Part shown: positions 1-6,200 of the stretch, one piece after another
Numbering within the stretch: position 1 is the first letter of the stretch
How the letters are laid out: each line of letters opens with the position of its first letter
Source of the DNA: Cenarchaeum sp.
Lineage (GTDB): Archaea; Thermoproteota; Nitrososphaeria; Nitrososphaerales; Nitrosopumilaceae
DNA length: 6,947 nt
Direction: 5' to 3'
Assembly (NCBI GenBank): GCA_007570915.1
Contig: RKSK01000173.1
Coordinates: 1-6,947 of the forward strand
The notes under the pieces: model-generated
What the model was told of the DNA's origin: nothing
The model's input: only the letters and a program-made list of their open reading frames with translations
Database searches by the model: none
Made by a program: the position numbers and the translations under genes

Positions 1-677
1 TTGGGGCCGAGTTTGTCATATCCGGCGAGGTTCTGGGCCAGCGGCCCATGAGCCAGCACCGCGACGCGATGCGCGTGATAGAAAAGGACGCCGGCCTGCG
101 CGGCAAGATCGTGAGGCCCCTGAGCGCCGCGCTGCTCGACCCGACCGACGCCGAGCGCGACGGCCTCATACGCCGCGAGGACCTCGGCATGGTCCGCGGC
201 CGCAGCCGCAAGCCGCAGCTGCGCATGGCCCGCGAGTACGGCATCGCAAACCCGCCAAACGCCGGCGGCGGGTGCCTCCTGACCGACAAGGCGTTTGGCC
301 GGCGCGCAAAGGACCTGTTTGCGCACACGGACACGCCGACGATAAACGACATCGAGCTCCTAAAGGTGGGCCGCCACTTTCGGCTCGCCGGCGACGCGCG
401 CATGATCGTCGGCAGGGACAAGTCAGAGAACGAGGCGATACGCTCGCTTGCGCTCCCCGATGACATTGTCATGGAGGACGCCGAGAACGTCGGGCCCGTC
501 ACGCTGGTCCGCGGGGCCGGCGCCGCGGGCCACACGGCGTTCTGCGCGGCCGTCACGCTGCGCTACTCGGACTCGGCGCCGGGCCGCGAGTGCTCCGTCT
601 CCATGTCGGGGGCCCTCGGGGGAACGCTCAGGGCCGTTCCCGCCGAGCCGGCCGCGTGCTCGCGGGCCATGCTCTAG
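1..677 (+). CDS. ThiI-like tRNA thiolation protein with NFACT-R-like C-terminus (5' partial)
   Basis: This is the last 225 codons of a gene whose start lies before the window; the open frame runs from base 3 to the TAG at 675-677. The visible part opens with GAEFVISGEVLGQRPMSQHR, a hallmark of the PP-loop (adenine nucleotide alpha hydrolase) ThiI/MnmA-like family that makes thiouridine in tRNA and is often annotated as a thiouridylate methyltransferase. A second family motif, NAGGGCLLTD with its conserved Cys, lies near visible residues 86-95. From about residue 116 (DIELLKVGRHFRL) onward it resembles the NFACT-R-type RNA-binding domain that these archaeal proteins carry at the C-terminus. 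The ATP-binding PP-loop is outside the window, so catalytic integrity cannot be judged. The ATG at 48 is internal, because conserved family sequence precedes it. The exact tRNA target is unknown; it is probably a cytosolic tRNA-modification enzyme. Confidence 0.85.
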   Translation, partial: GAEFVISGEVLGQRPMSQHRDAMRVIEKDAGLRGKIVRPLSAALLDPTDAERDGLIRREDLGMVRGRSRKPQLRMAREYGIANPPNAGGGCLLTDKAFGRRAKDLFAHTDTPTINDIELLKVGRHFRLAGDARMIVGRDKSENEAIRSLALPDDIVMEDAENVGPVTLVRGAGAAGHTAFCAAVTLRYSDSAPGRECSVSMSGALGGTLRAVPAEPAACSRAML

Positions 678-689
678 GCGCGCGGGGGC

Positions 690-705
690 AAAAAAGGTAT
701 TTCAA
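690..705 (+). promoter_or_regulatory. TATA-like promoter of sepF
   Basis: An AT-rich island (AAAAAAGGTATTTCAA) stands out in GC-rich sequence just after the upstream stop codon. Its centre is about 33 bp before the ATG at 732, so transcription starting about 27 bp downstream would leave a leader of only a few bases. The box is a poor match to a canonical archaeal TATA element, so the call is moderate. Confidence 0.5.
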
Positions 706-731
706 GGGGGGAGGCCCGCCGGGGGCTCACA

Positions 732-1010
732 ATGCAGAGGCACGAGGCGACGACCTACCTAAAGGCCATCACGATACGCGACCCCAGCGACATGGGCCAG
801 ATAAGGGAGGACGTCGCGCGCGGGATGGTCCTCATACTGCGCGTGACGCCGCTGGCGAGCAAGGACGTCGCAAAGCTGCGCGCGCTGGTCACCGAGCTCT
901 ACGAGCTTGCCGGCGAGAACGGCTATGACATCGCGCGCCTCGGCGAGGAGCGCATAATCGTCACGCCCTCGCGCATAAAGATCTGGAAGCCCGACTATGG
1001 GCTAAAATAG
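732..1010 (+). CDS. sepF: SepF-family cell division protein (DUF552)
   Basis: This 92-residue protein is nearly all SepF core: AITIRDPSD near residue 12, GMVLILRVTPLASK at 31-44, and the signature DIARLGEERIIVTP at 66-79, ending in a basic, aromatic IKIWK stretch. In many archaea SepF dimers bind the C-terminal tail of FtsZ and tether it to the membrane. Here only about nine hydrophilic residues (MQRHEATTY) precede the core, so the usual N-terminal amphipathic membrane-targeting helix is missing. Thaumarchaea divide mainly with Cdv/ESCRT proteins, so the role of SepF here is uncertain; assembly of an FtsZ-like polymer or another scaffold is inference. The ATG at 732 fits the TATA-like island upstream. 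The last nine bases overlap the end of the convergent fttA gene. Confidence 0.8.
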   Translation: MQRHEATTYLKAITIRDPSDMGQIREDVARGMVLILRVTPLASKDVAKLRALVTELYELAGENGYDIARLGEERIIVTPSRIKIWKPDYGLK

Positions 1011-2960
1011 CCTGACGGCCTCCTGGACCTGCGGGTTGTGCGCGGGAATCCTGTAGAGCCTCCTTATCGCCGACGCGAGGTTCTCCGACTTGCGCCTCTC
1101 GCCGTGGTTGACCAGCACGCGGCGCAGCTTGGGGCGCAGCCTCTGCACAAACGACATCAGCTGGTTATAGTCGCTGTGCCCGCTAAACCCGTCGAGCTTT
1201 TCCATCCTGCACCTCACGTTGACGACGCCCACCTTGCCGCCCCTGCCGACGAGCTGGGCCTGCCTCGAGCCGTCAAGGACCCTCCTCCCCATGGTCCCGT
1301 TGACCTGGTACGACACGAACAGCAGCAGGTTGCGCTCGTCGGGGGCAAGCTCGCGAAAGTACTCTAGTATGGGCCCGCCCTCGAGCATCCCGGACGTCGC
1401 CATTATGATGCACGGCGAGCCCCCGCGCAGCGGCTCGTCGCGCGCGCCGGGGTGCTCGATGTTGGTAAAGTACTCCGAGCCAAACGGGTTCTCGTCGGTC
1501 TCGAGCATCTTTTGGCGCAGCTCGCGCGCGAGGTAGTCCGGGTGCGTCTCGTGGATCGCAGACGCCTCCGTTATCATGCCCTCGGTGAACACGGGGGCCT
1601 CCGTCATGCGGCCCGCCCTCATGTGCGCGTCTATGACCATCATTATCTCCTGCGCGCGCCCGACGGCGGGTATGGGTATGACGACCTTGCCGCCGCCGGC
1701 CAGCGTCTCGTTGACGAGCTTGACAAAGAGGGCCTCGACCTCCTGCCTTGAGGGCTGTATGTCCTCCTTTGCGCCGTACGTCGACTCGATGAGCAGCGTC
1801 TCGGCCCTCGGAAAGTTCCACGTCGCCGCCTCGAATAGCGCGCTCTTCGCGAACTTGAGGTCCCCCGAGTAGACAAAGTTGTGGTCCCCGTTGCCTATGT
1901 GAAAGTGGCACAGGGCCGAGCCCACGATGTGGCCCGCGTTTGCCAGGACGAGCTTGACGTCCGGCGATATGTCCGTGACGGTCCCGTAGGGCAGCGTGAT
2001 CGCCTGCTTCATTATCTGCCTCACGTCTGCCTCGGAGTACACGGGCGTGCGGCCCTGCGCCGCGGCGACCTTTATGGCGTCGAGCTGTATGAGGTTCATC
2101 ATGGGCAGCGTGGGCTCGGTGCAGTATATCGGGCCGCGGTAGCCGTACTTGCAGAGCACGGGCAAAAACCCCGTGTGGTCCAGGTGCGCATGCCCGATGA
2201 CGACGGCGTCGAGGTCCTCGAGCGTCGTGCCGAGCCAGTCAAGGCGGGGGAACGTCTCGGCCGGCGAGCGGCCGCCGGGGTTTACGCCGCAGTCCACCAG
2301 GACGCGGCTCTCCGGCGTGGCGAGGAGCATGCACGAGCGGCCCACCTGGCCAAACCCGCCTAGCGAGAACAGCGACACGTCGGTCCTCTGCGATATGCGG
2401 GGCCGGAATATGTCCTCGCCGATCCTCTTTAGCTGCCTTGCCCTGTCCGCCGCCGACGCCTTGAGGCTGTGGTTTATCGCCTGCATCGTGCTTGACTGGA
2501 ACGTCGGGGCCCTCTTGACGCGCGGTATCCACCCCGTCGCCTCGGCCGCGGCCGCTGCGCTAAAGGACGACGCGCCGCGCTGCAGGAGCCACGGCCTCTT
2601 TGCCTCGAGCGTCACCTCGCCGGTCGCCGCGTCAAAGAACGCCGACTGCAGGCCCGCCTCCTTTGGTATCAGCGCGGCGAGCTCGCGGCGCGCGGCGGCC
2701 TCGTCCTTTCTTGACTCCTCGAGCGTGCGCAGGACTATGCGCTTTTTTATCGTGTTGACGAGGCCCGAGACGATCTCGTTGTGCTCCAGCAGGTGGCGCG
2801 GCGAGTCCGTGTAGAGCGCGATCTTGGGGCCCTCGTACTCTATCTTGCGCACGCCGGACTCGGCGGGCAGCGCGCGCAGTATCGCGGCCATGATCGACTG
2901 CCCCGAGGCCCGCTCGGCCCTGTTGCCTGCGGGCCGCGCGCGCGGCTGCCTGTGTCGCAT
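1002..2960 (-). CDS. fttA: aCPSF1/FttA, KH-metallo-beta-lactamase-beta-CASP ribonuclease and transcription termination factor
   Basis: This 652-residue protein has the full length of archaeal CPSF-like nucleases. These cleave nascent RNA and release RNA polymerase (FttA/aCPSF1), acting with the transcription complex in the cytosol. Residues about 24-165 are the N-terminal KH-type RNA-binding part. The metallo-beta-lactamase core carries HAHLDH at 257-262, His344 (NAGH) and Asp367 (YSGD). The beta-CASP part follows, with IESTYG at 391-396, an ATSGML segment at 521-526, GFSGHSD with His595, and VNHGE with His619. All expected zinc ligands appear present, so the enzyme should be active. The loop where the second KH domain normally has GKGG reads RGAS (128-131), so that RNA contact is probably altered. 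The ATG start lies 12 nt after the psmB stop, with no room for a separate promoter, so the two genes are probably co-transcribed. The 3' end overlaps convergent sepF by nine bases. Confidence 0.95.
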   Translation of the reverse strand: MRHRQPRARPAGNRAERASGQSIMAAILRALPAESGVRKIEYEGPKIALYTDSPRHLLEHNEIVSGLVNTIKKRIVLRTLEESRKDEAAARRELAALIPKEAGLQSAFFDAATGEVTLEAKRPWLLQRGASSFSAAAAAEATGWIPRVKRAPTFQSSTMQAINHSLKASAADRARQLKRIGEDIFRPRISQRTDVSLFSLGGFGQVGRSCMLLATPESRVLVDCGVNPGGRSPAETFPRLDWLGTTLEDLDAVVIGHAHLDHTGFLPVLCKYGYRGPIYCTEPTLPMMNLIQLDAIKVAAAQGRTPVYSEADVRQIMKQAITLPYGTVTDISPDVKLVLANAGHIVGSALCHFHIGNGDHNFVYSGDLKFAKSALFEAATWNFPRAETLLIESTYGAKEDIQPSRQEVEALFVKLVNETLAGGGKVVIPIPAVGRAQEIMMVIDAHMRAGRMTEAPVFTEGMITEASAIHETHPDYLARELRQKMLETDENPFGSEYFTNIEHPGARDEPLRGGSPCIIMATSGMLEGGPILEYFRELAPDERNLLLFVSYQVNGTMGRRVLDGSRQAQLVGRGGKVGVVNVRCRMEKLDGFSGHSDYNQLMSFVQRLRPKLRRVLVNHGERRKSENLASAIRRLYRIPAHNPQVQEAVRLF

Positions 2961-2972
2961 GCGGGCCGGCCC

Positions 2973-3602
2973 CTAGGCGTTCCCCAGCGCCGCGCGCTCC
3001 TCGGCGGCGAGGAGGCGGAACCCCGAGGCGTCTATCGTCGCGACGTTGATGCCGTCGCCGGTCCCGATGTTTCGCGCAATCGCCGCGCGGACCGCGCGGT
3101 ACGCGACGCGGACCGCGTCGTCCATGGAGATCCCCTCGGCCCACTCGTCCTCGAGCAGGCCGTACGCGACGGGCGAGCCGCTCCCCGTCGTCACGTACGA
3201 CTTTGGCTCGACGGAGCCAAACATGTCAATGTTGTAGAGGGCGGGGCCGGACGCGTCGTGGCCCCCGACGAGTATGTCCGCTATGAACGGGTAGCCGCGG
3301 TTCTGGTGGAAGACGAGCGAGGCGAGCCTCGTTATCGAGCGTATGGGCATGGGCCTCTGCATGCGGACCCTGTGGAGCCTGGCGTGGTAGCGCAGGACGT
3401 CGGTGATGTTTTGCGCGTCGGCCACGCCGCCGGCCATCGTCATGCCCGCGTGGCCGTCTATCTTTTGTATCTTCATGGTGTTGTTGTTGGCGATAAAGTA
3501 GCCCGCGCTGGCCCTCATGTCCGCGCAGAGCACGACGCCGCCGGCGGCCCTGATCCCGACCGTCGTGGTCCCGTGCAGTATGAGGTTCTCTATCTCTGGC
3601 AA
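2973..3602 (-). CDS. psmB: 20S proteasome beta subunit
   Basis: This is a 209-residue proteolytic subunit of the archaeal 20S proteasome, which degrades unfolded or tagged proteins inside a closed chamber. An 11-residue propeptide ends in His-Gly and is followed by TTTVG, so autocleavage should expose Thr12 as the N-terminal nucleophile. Asp28 and Lys44 fall at mature positions 17 and 33, as expected for the catalytic set. GSGS at 140-143 supplies the conserved serine loop. Near residue 178, where the family usually has Arg-Asp...Ser-Gly, the sequence reads ARNIGTGDG, so Asp166 and Ser169 equivalents appear to be Asn and Thr. The start is TTG at 3602; no other start fits between the promoter and the propeptide. 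It leads an operon with fttA, a pairing known in many archaea (from memory, for example in Methanocaldococcus). A short AGGGG lies about seven bases before the start. Confidence 0.95.
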   Translation of the reverse strand: MPEIENLILHGTTTVGIRAAGGVVLCADMRASAGYFIANNNTMKIQKIDGHAGMTMAGGVADAQNITDVLRYHARLHRVRMQRPMPIRSITRLASLVFHQNRGYPFIADILVGGHDASGPALYNIDMFGSVEPKSYVTTGSGSPVAYGLLEDEWAEGISMDDAVRVAYRAVRAAIARNIGTGDGINVATIDASGFRLLAAEERAALGNA

Positions 3603-3638
3603 AAATGCGCCCCTGGTGGGCGGGCGCGCCGGACACCC

Positions 3639-3654
3639 TTTTAAATAACTTTAT
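3639..3654. promoter_or_regulatory. Shared divergent TATA region for psmB and egsA
   Basis: The 67-bp spacer between the divergent psmB and egsA genes contains a single AT-rich island, TTTTAAATAACTTTA and flanking bases. Read on the plus strand, its TTTAAATA centre is about 26 bp before the ATG at 3670, which predicts a leaderless egsA mRNA. Read on the minus strand, TTATTTAAAA is about 40 bp before the TTG of psmB, which leaves a leader of roughly 15 nt. The nearly palindromic TTTAAA core could serve both directions, so the two genes may compete for TBP. Confidence 0.65.
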
Positions 3655-3669
3655 GGCCCCGCCGCGCCC

Positions 3670-4728
3670 ATGGGGGGCCGCAGGGCCGCGCCTCGCGGCC
3701 GCACGCACACCATGGAGCTCCCGCGCCGCGTGGCAGTCGGCGAGGGGACGATCGCGCGCCTCGGGGCGTTCGTGGCCTCGCTCTCTCCGGCCCGCCGCGC
3801 CGCCGTCATCAGCGGGAGCCGCGTCTGGGGGGCCGTAGGGCGGGCGGCGTCGGCCTCGCTGCGCAGGGCCGGCATCTCCTTTGAGGTCCACGAGGCGCCG
3901 GAGAACGGCGCGCGGCCCCTGGGCCGCCTGGGCCGCGAGGTCCGCGCCTCGCGGGCCGGCCTCGCCCTCGGCGTCGGCGGCGGCAGGGCCGTCGACGCCG
4001 CAAAGATGGCCGCGCGCCTGGCCGGCGTGCCCTACGTCAGCGTGCCGACTGCGGCCTCGCACGACGGGATTGCCAGCCCGTTCGTCTCGGTCCGCGGGAG
4101 GCGGCCCCACTCGCTTGTCGCCAGCGCGCCGCTCGGGGTCCTCGCCGACATTGCCGTGATCCGCCGCGCGCCGGCGCGCCTGCTCGCCAGCGGCTGCGGC
4201 GACCTTGTCGCAAACATCGTCGCCGTCCGCGACTGGGAGATCGGGCGCGACGACTGTGGCGAGTACTATGGCGAGTATGCCGCAAACCTGGCGCGAATGG
4301 CGGCGCAGACGGTGATCGGCGGCGCGCGCGGCGGCCCGGACATGCGGACCGTCGTCGAGGCCCTCATCAGCGCCGGCGTCGCCGCGGGGATCGCGGGGAG
4401 CAGCAGGCCGTGCTCCGGGGCCGAGCACCTGTTCTCGCACGCGCTTGACCGCATAGCGCCCGGCGCCGGCCTCCACGGCGAAAAGTGCGGGATTGGCTCG
4501 ATAATGACGGCGCGCCTGCAGGGGCAGGACTGGCGCGCGATCCGATCTGCCCTGCGCTCCCTTGGGGCGCCGGTTTGCGCGTCTGACATCGGAATAGGCG
4601 AGGGCGACGTCGTGCGTGCCCTCGTCATGGCCCAGTCGCTGCGGCCCTCACGCCGGACGATACTGGCCAGGAGGCGGATGACCGAGCGCGGCGCCAGGCG
4701 CCTGGCCCGCCTGACCGGCGTGACCTGA
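3670..4728 (+). CDS. egsA: sn-glycerol-1-phosphate dehydrogenase
   Basis: This 352-residue enzyme reduces dihydroxyacetone phosphate to sn-glycerol-1-phosphate with NAD(P)H, the first committed step of archaeal ether-lipid backbone synthesis. It belongs to the iron-containing alcohol dehydrogenase/glycerol dehydrogenase fold. Residues 101-109 (GVGGGRAVD) form the dinucleotide-binding turn, and PTAASHDGIASPF at 126-138 is a family signature. Asp178 (GCGD), His253 (EHLFSH) and His269 (LHGE) are the expected zinc ligands. Most relatives begin a few residues before the conserved MELPR, which here is Met15 (ATG at 3712). I prefer the ATG at 3670 because it sits at the predicted transcription start of the TATA box, which makes the message leaderless; a start at 3712 remains possible. 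The C-terminal end resembles relatives, so the 81-nt overlap with the convergent FKBP gene is not caused by an extended egsA. Confidence 0.95.
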   Translation: MGGRRAAPRGRTHTMELPRRVAVGEGTIARLGAFVASLSPARRAAVISGSRVWGAVGRAASASLRRAGISFEVHEAPENGARPLGRLGREVRASRAGLALGVGGGRAVDAAKMAARLAGVPYVSVPTAASHDGIASPFVSVRGRRPHSLVASAPLGVLADIAVIRRAPARLLASGCGDLVANIVAVRDWEIGRDDCGEYYGEYAANLARMAAQTVIGGARGGPDMRTVVEALISAGVAAGIAGSSRPCSGAEHLFSHALDRIAPGAGLHGEKCGIGSIMTARLQGQDWRAIRSALRSLGAPVCASDIGIGEGDVVRALVMAQSLRPSRRTILARRRMTERGARRLARLTGVT

Positions 4729-5433
4729 CGGTTTCGCGCCGGCGGCGAGAAACTCGGCGCGCGTCGCCGTCGGCTTTGGCGGGTCGGCCAGGTGCTCCTC
4801 GACAAAGCGCAGGCGCCTCACCACCGGCACAAACCGAAACATGTCGCGCCGTATCGACTGCTTTGCGGCCTGCAGGCCCTCGGCGCGAAAGAGCTCCTTT
4901 GGTATGTTCACCTCGAGCGTCTCGCCGTCTAGCGACGCCGTCGTCCCGCGGCCAACGCCCTCCATGCCCCGGTCCACTATGGCAGACGCCCTCTCGGCGT
5001 CGGCCGTGAGCTCGCGCACGACGTGCAGGTCGTACGTGATGGCCTTGCCGGCGTGGCGGTGGTTGTAGTCGACCTGGACCCTGCCCGAGCCGATGTAGCG
5101 GACGGTCCCCTTGCGGTCGTCGAGCTTTATCTCGTCGCCGACCTCGACCTTTTCGGCGTCCTCGCCGAGCTTGCGCAGCGGGACCATCCTGACCTTCTTG
5201 GGGTCGCGCGCGCCATAGGCGCCCTCGGGGGGAACCTCGATCGAGCGCCTCTCGCCGACGGACATCCCGGCCAGCGCGGCGTCGAGGCCGCGCAGGACCC
5301 ACCCCTCGCCGACGGCTATGAGCCTGGGGGCATGCGCGCCCCCCGCCCCGCGCGTCGTCTCGATGGCCTCCCCGCCGCCCTTTGCCCTGCTCTCATACTC
5401 CACCATGACTAGGGAGCCCCTGGCTAGCGCCAA
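4648..5433 (-). CDS. FKBP-type (SlyD-like) peptidyl-prolyl cis-trans isomerase with extended C-terminal tail
   Basis: This 261-residue protein accelerates proline isomerisation and probably acts as a folding chaperone in the cytosol. The FKBP core is split: residues about 5-80 hold GEGWVLRGLDAAL (42-54) and the VPPEGAYGARD loop (67-77), residues about 81-118 form the insert-in-flap chaperone domain, and VDYNHRHAGKAITYDLHVV (121-139) closes the core. Residues about 141-213 form the extra C-terminal domain of long archaeal FKBPs, ending in FVEEHL. The last ~48 residues (PPKPTATRAEFLAAG...) are Pro/Ala/Gly-rich, have no counterpart I recognise, and overlap the end of egsA for 26 codons. The start is TTG at 5433, about 30 bp below a strong TATA box, so the message is probably leaderless. 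ATG at 5406 is the alternative but would cut into the first beta strand (GSLVMVEY). Confidence 0.92.
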   Translation of the reverse strand: MALARGSLVMVEYESRAKGGGEAIETTRGAGGAHAPRLIAVGEGWVLRGLDAALAGMSVGERRSIEVPPEGAYGARDPKKVRMVPLRKLGEDAEKVEVGDEIKLDDRKGTVRYIGSGRVQVDYNHRHAGKAITYDLHVVRELTADAERASAIVDRGMEGVGRGTTASLDGETLEVNIPKELFRAEGLQAAKQSIRRDMFRFVPVVRRLRFVEEHLADPPKPTATRAEFLAAGAKPSGHAGQAGQAPGAALGHPPPGQYRPA

Positions 5434-5458
5434 CAGGCGCGTGCGCGGCGGCCCTCCC

Positions 5459-5467
5459 TATATAATT
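5459..5467 (-). promoter_or_regulatory. TATA box of the FKBP gene
   Basis: TATATAATT (AATTATATA on the coding strand) is the clearest TATA element of the window, centred about 30 bp before the TTG start of the FKBP gene. That spacing predicts a transcription start at or within a few bases of the start codon. The sequence is nearly symmetric and could also direct transcription rightwards, starting near 5490 inside the neighbouring inverted repeat. Confidence 0.7.
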
Positions 5468-5471
5468 CAGG

Positions 5472-5502
5472 CGCGGGCGGCCGGGCCGGCGGGCCGCCCG
5501 CG
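5472..5502. repeat. Perfect 11-bp GC inverted repeat (hairpin or cruciform)
   Basis: CGCGGGCGGCC at 5472-5482 is matched by its exact reverse complement GGCCGCCCGCG at 5492-5502, with a 9-base loop. It lies directly upstream of the FKBP TATA box. No T-tract follows on either strand, so it does not look like a classical intrinsic terminator. The function is unknown; a protein-binding site or a structured 5' end of a rightward transcript are possibilities. Confidence 0.6.
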
Positions 5503-5503
5503 G

Positions 5504-5543
5504 GGAATCCGGGGCGCCGCGGGCGGGCGCGGCCCCGGAATCC
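5504..5543. repeat. 12-bp inverted repeat with one mismatch, adjacent to the previous hairpin
   Basis: GGAATCCGGGGC at 5504-5515 pairs with GCCCCGGAATCC at 5532-5543 at 11 of 12 positions, with an A-A mismatch in the middle of the AATC part and a 16-base GC-rich loop. It begins two bases after the previous inverted repeat, so the two form a tandem hairpin block between the FKBP promoter and the gene-poor stretch. The GGAATCC arm ends are not built only from G and C, which makes chance pairing less likely. Confidence 0.5.
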
Positions 5544-5582
5544 AAACGGCGTGTGTGTTTGTTGTGCCCTCCCGTGCCCCCG

Positions 5583-6064
5583 GCCGTGAAGGCCGAGACG
5601 AACTGCCCGCACCCCGGCCTGGCCGACAACGCAAGAGCCGTCGGGGTTTTGCCTGGGCGCTCAAAAGGCGAGGAGGGGAGGGGGGAGGCAATCCAGCTGG
5701 GCAGAGGGCGCGAGGCGCGCCTCCCAAGGCCGTCCCGTTTTGTCGGCCTCCTTGAGGAGAGGGGGATCATCGCGGCCTCGACGAGCCGGATCACGGGGGA
5801 CTGGCCCACCACTGCGCGGCGATCGCCGGGCGGCACGGCCTTGACATGGGATGCGGCTGCCGCGACGGCATGCTCGGGCCGCCGGCCACGCAGCTGGCCG
5901 TCGGCCTCCGCGCGGCGAGTCCCGTGCGCCCCGCCGCGCCCTCGGGCCTCTTTGGCGGCGACGCCGCGGGGGCGGCGTTTCTGGCCGAGGCGGGCGGCGG
6001 GGGCCCGGACGGGCTGGAAAGGACGGCGCGGTCGGCCGCGCTTCCACCAAGCCACCGCATGTAG
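5583..6064 (+). pseudogene. Possible decayed coding relic with HemK/PrmC-like methyltransferase fragments
   Basis: Two overlapping stretches look like former coding sequence in different frames. In the frame starting at 5583 the reading gives PSRFVGLLEERGIIAAS and few A/T at third positions; I do not recognise its family. In the frame 5762-6064, my hand count over 101 codons gives A/T at first, second and third positions of 17, 36 and 13, the pattern of real genes here. That frame reads HGLDMGCGCRDGMLG, resembling the SAM-binding LDxGxGxG motif, and later GGGPDGLERTARSAALPP followed by SHRM, resembling the GGPxGLEV...L..GGRM end of HemK/PrmC-type protein methyltransferases. The NPPY catalytic motif is missing and the distance between the motifs is shorter than usual, so any such gene would be broken. 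The resemblance may be chance in Gly/Ala-rich sequence. Confidence 0.28.
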
Positions 6065-6200
6065 GAATAGGGTCGCCGCAGGGCGGCCCGGGGGCCGGGC
6101 GGCTCAATGGCCTTTTTGCCCAGCGTGGCCGGGGCGCCGCGCGGTTCCAGGGCACGGCCAGCGCGCGCCGCGACCCGGGGAGGCCGGCAATGCCGCAATC

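Noticed and set aside
2781..3644. A 287-residue plus-strand open frame opposite fttA and psmB
   Set aside because: It lies antisense to two genes with clear catalytic motifs and has no promoter or recognisable domain. It is a chance frame caused by GC-rich codon structure.
3226..4476. A 416-residue minus-strand open frame across egsA and psmB
   Set aside because: It is composed largely of Arg, Ala, Gly and Pro, and overlaps egsA antisense and psmB in another frame. Both of those genes are firmly identified.
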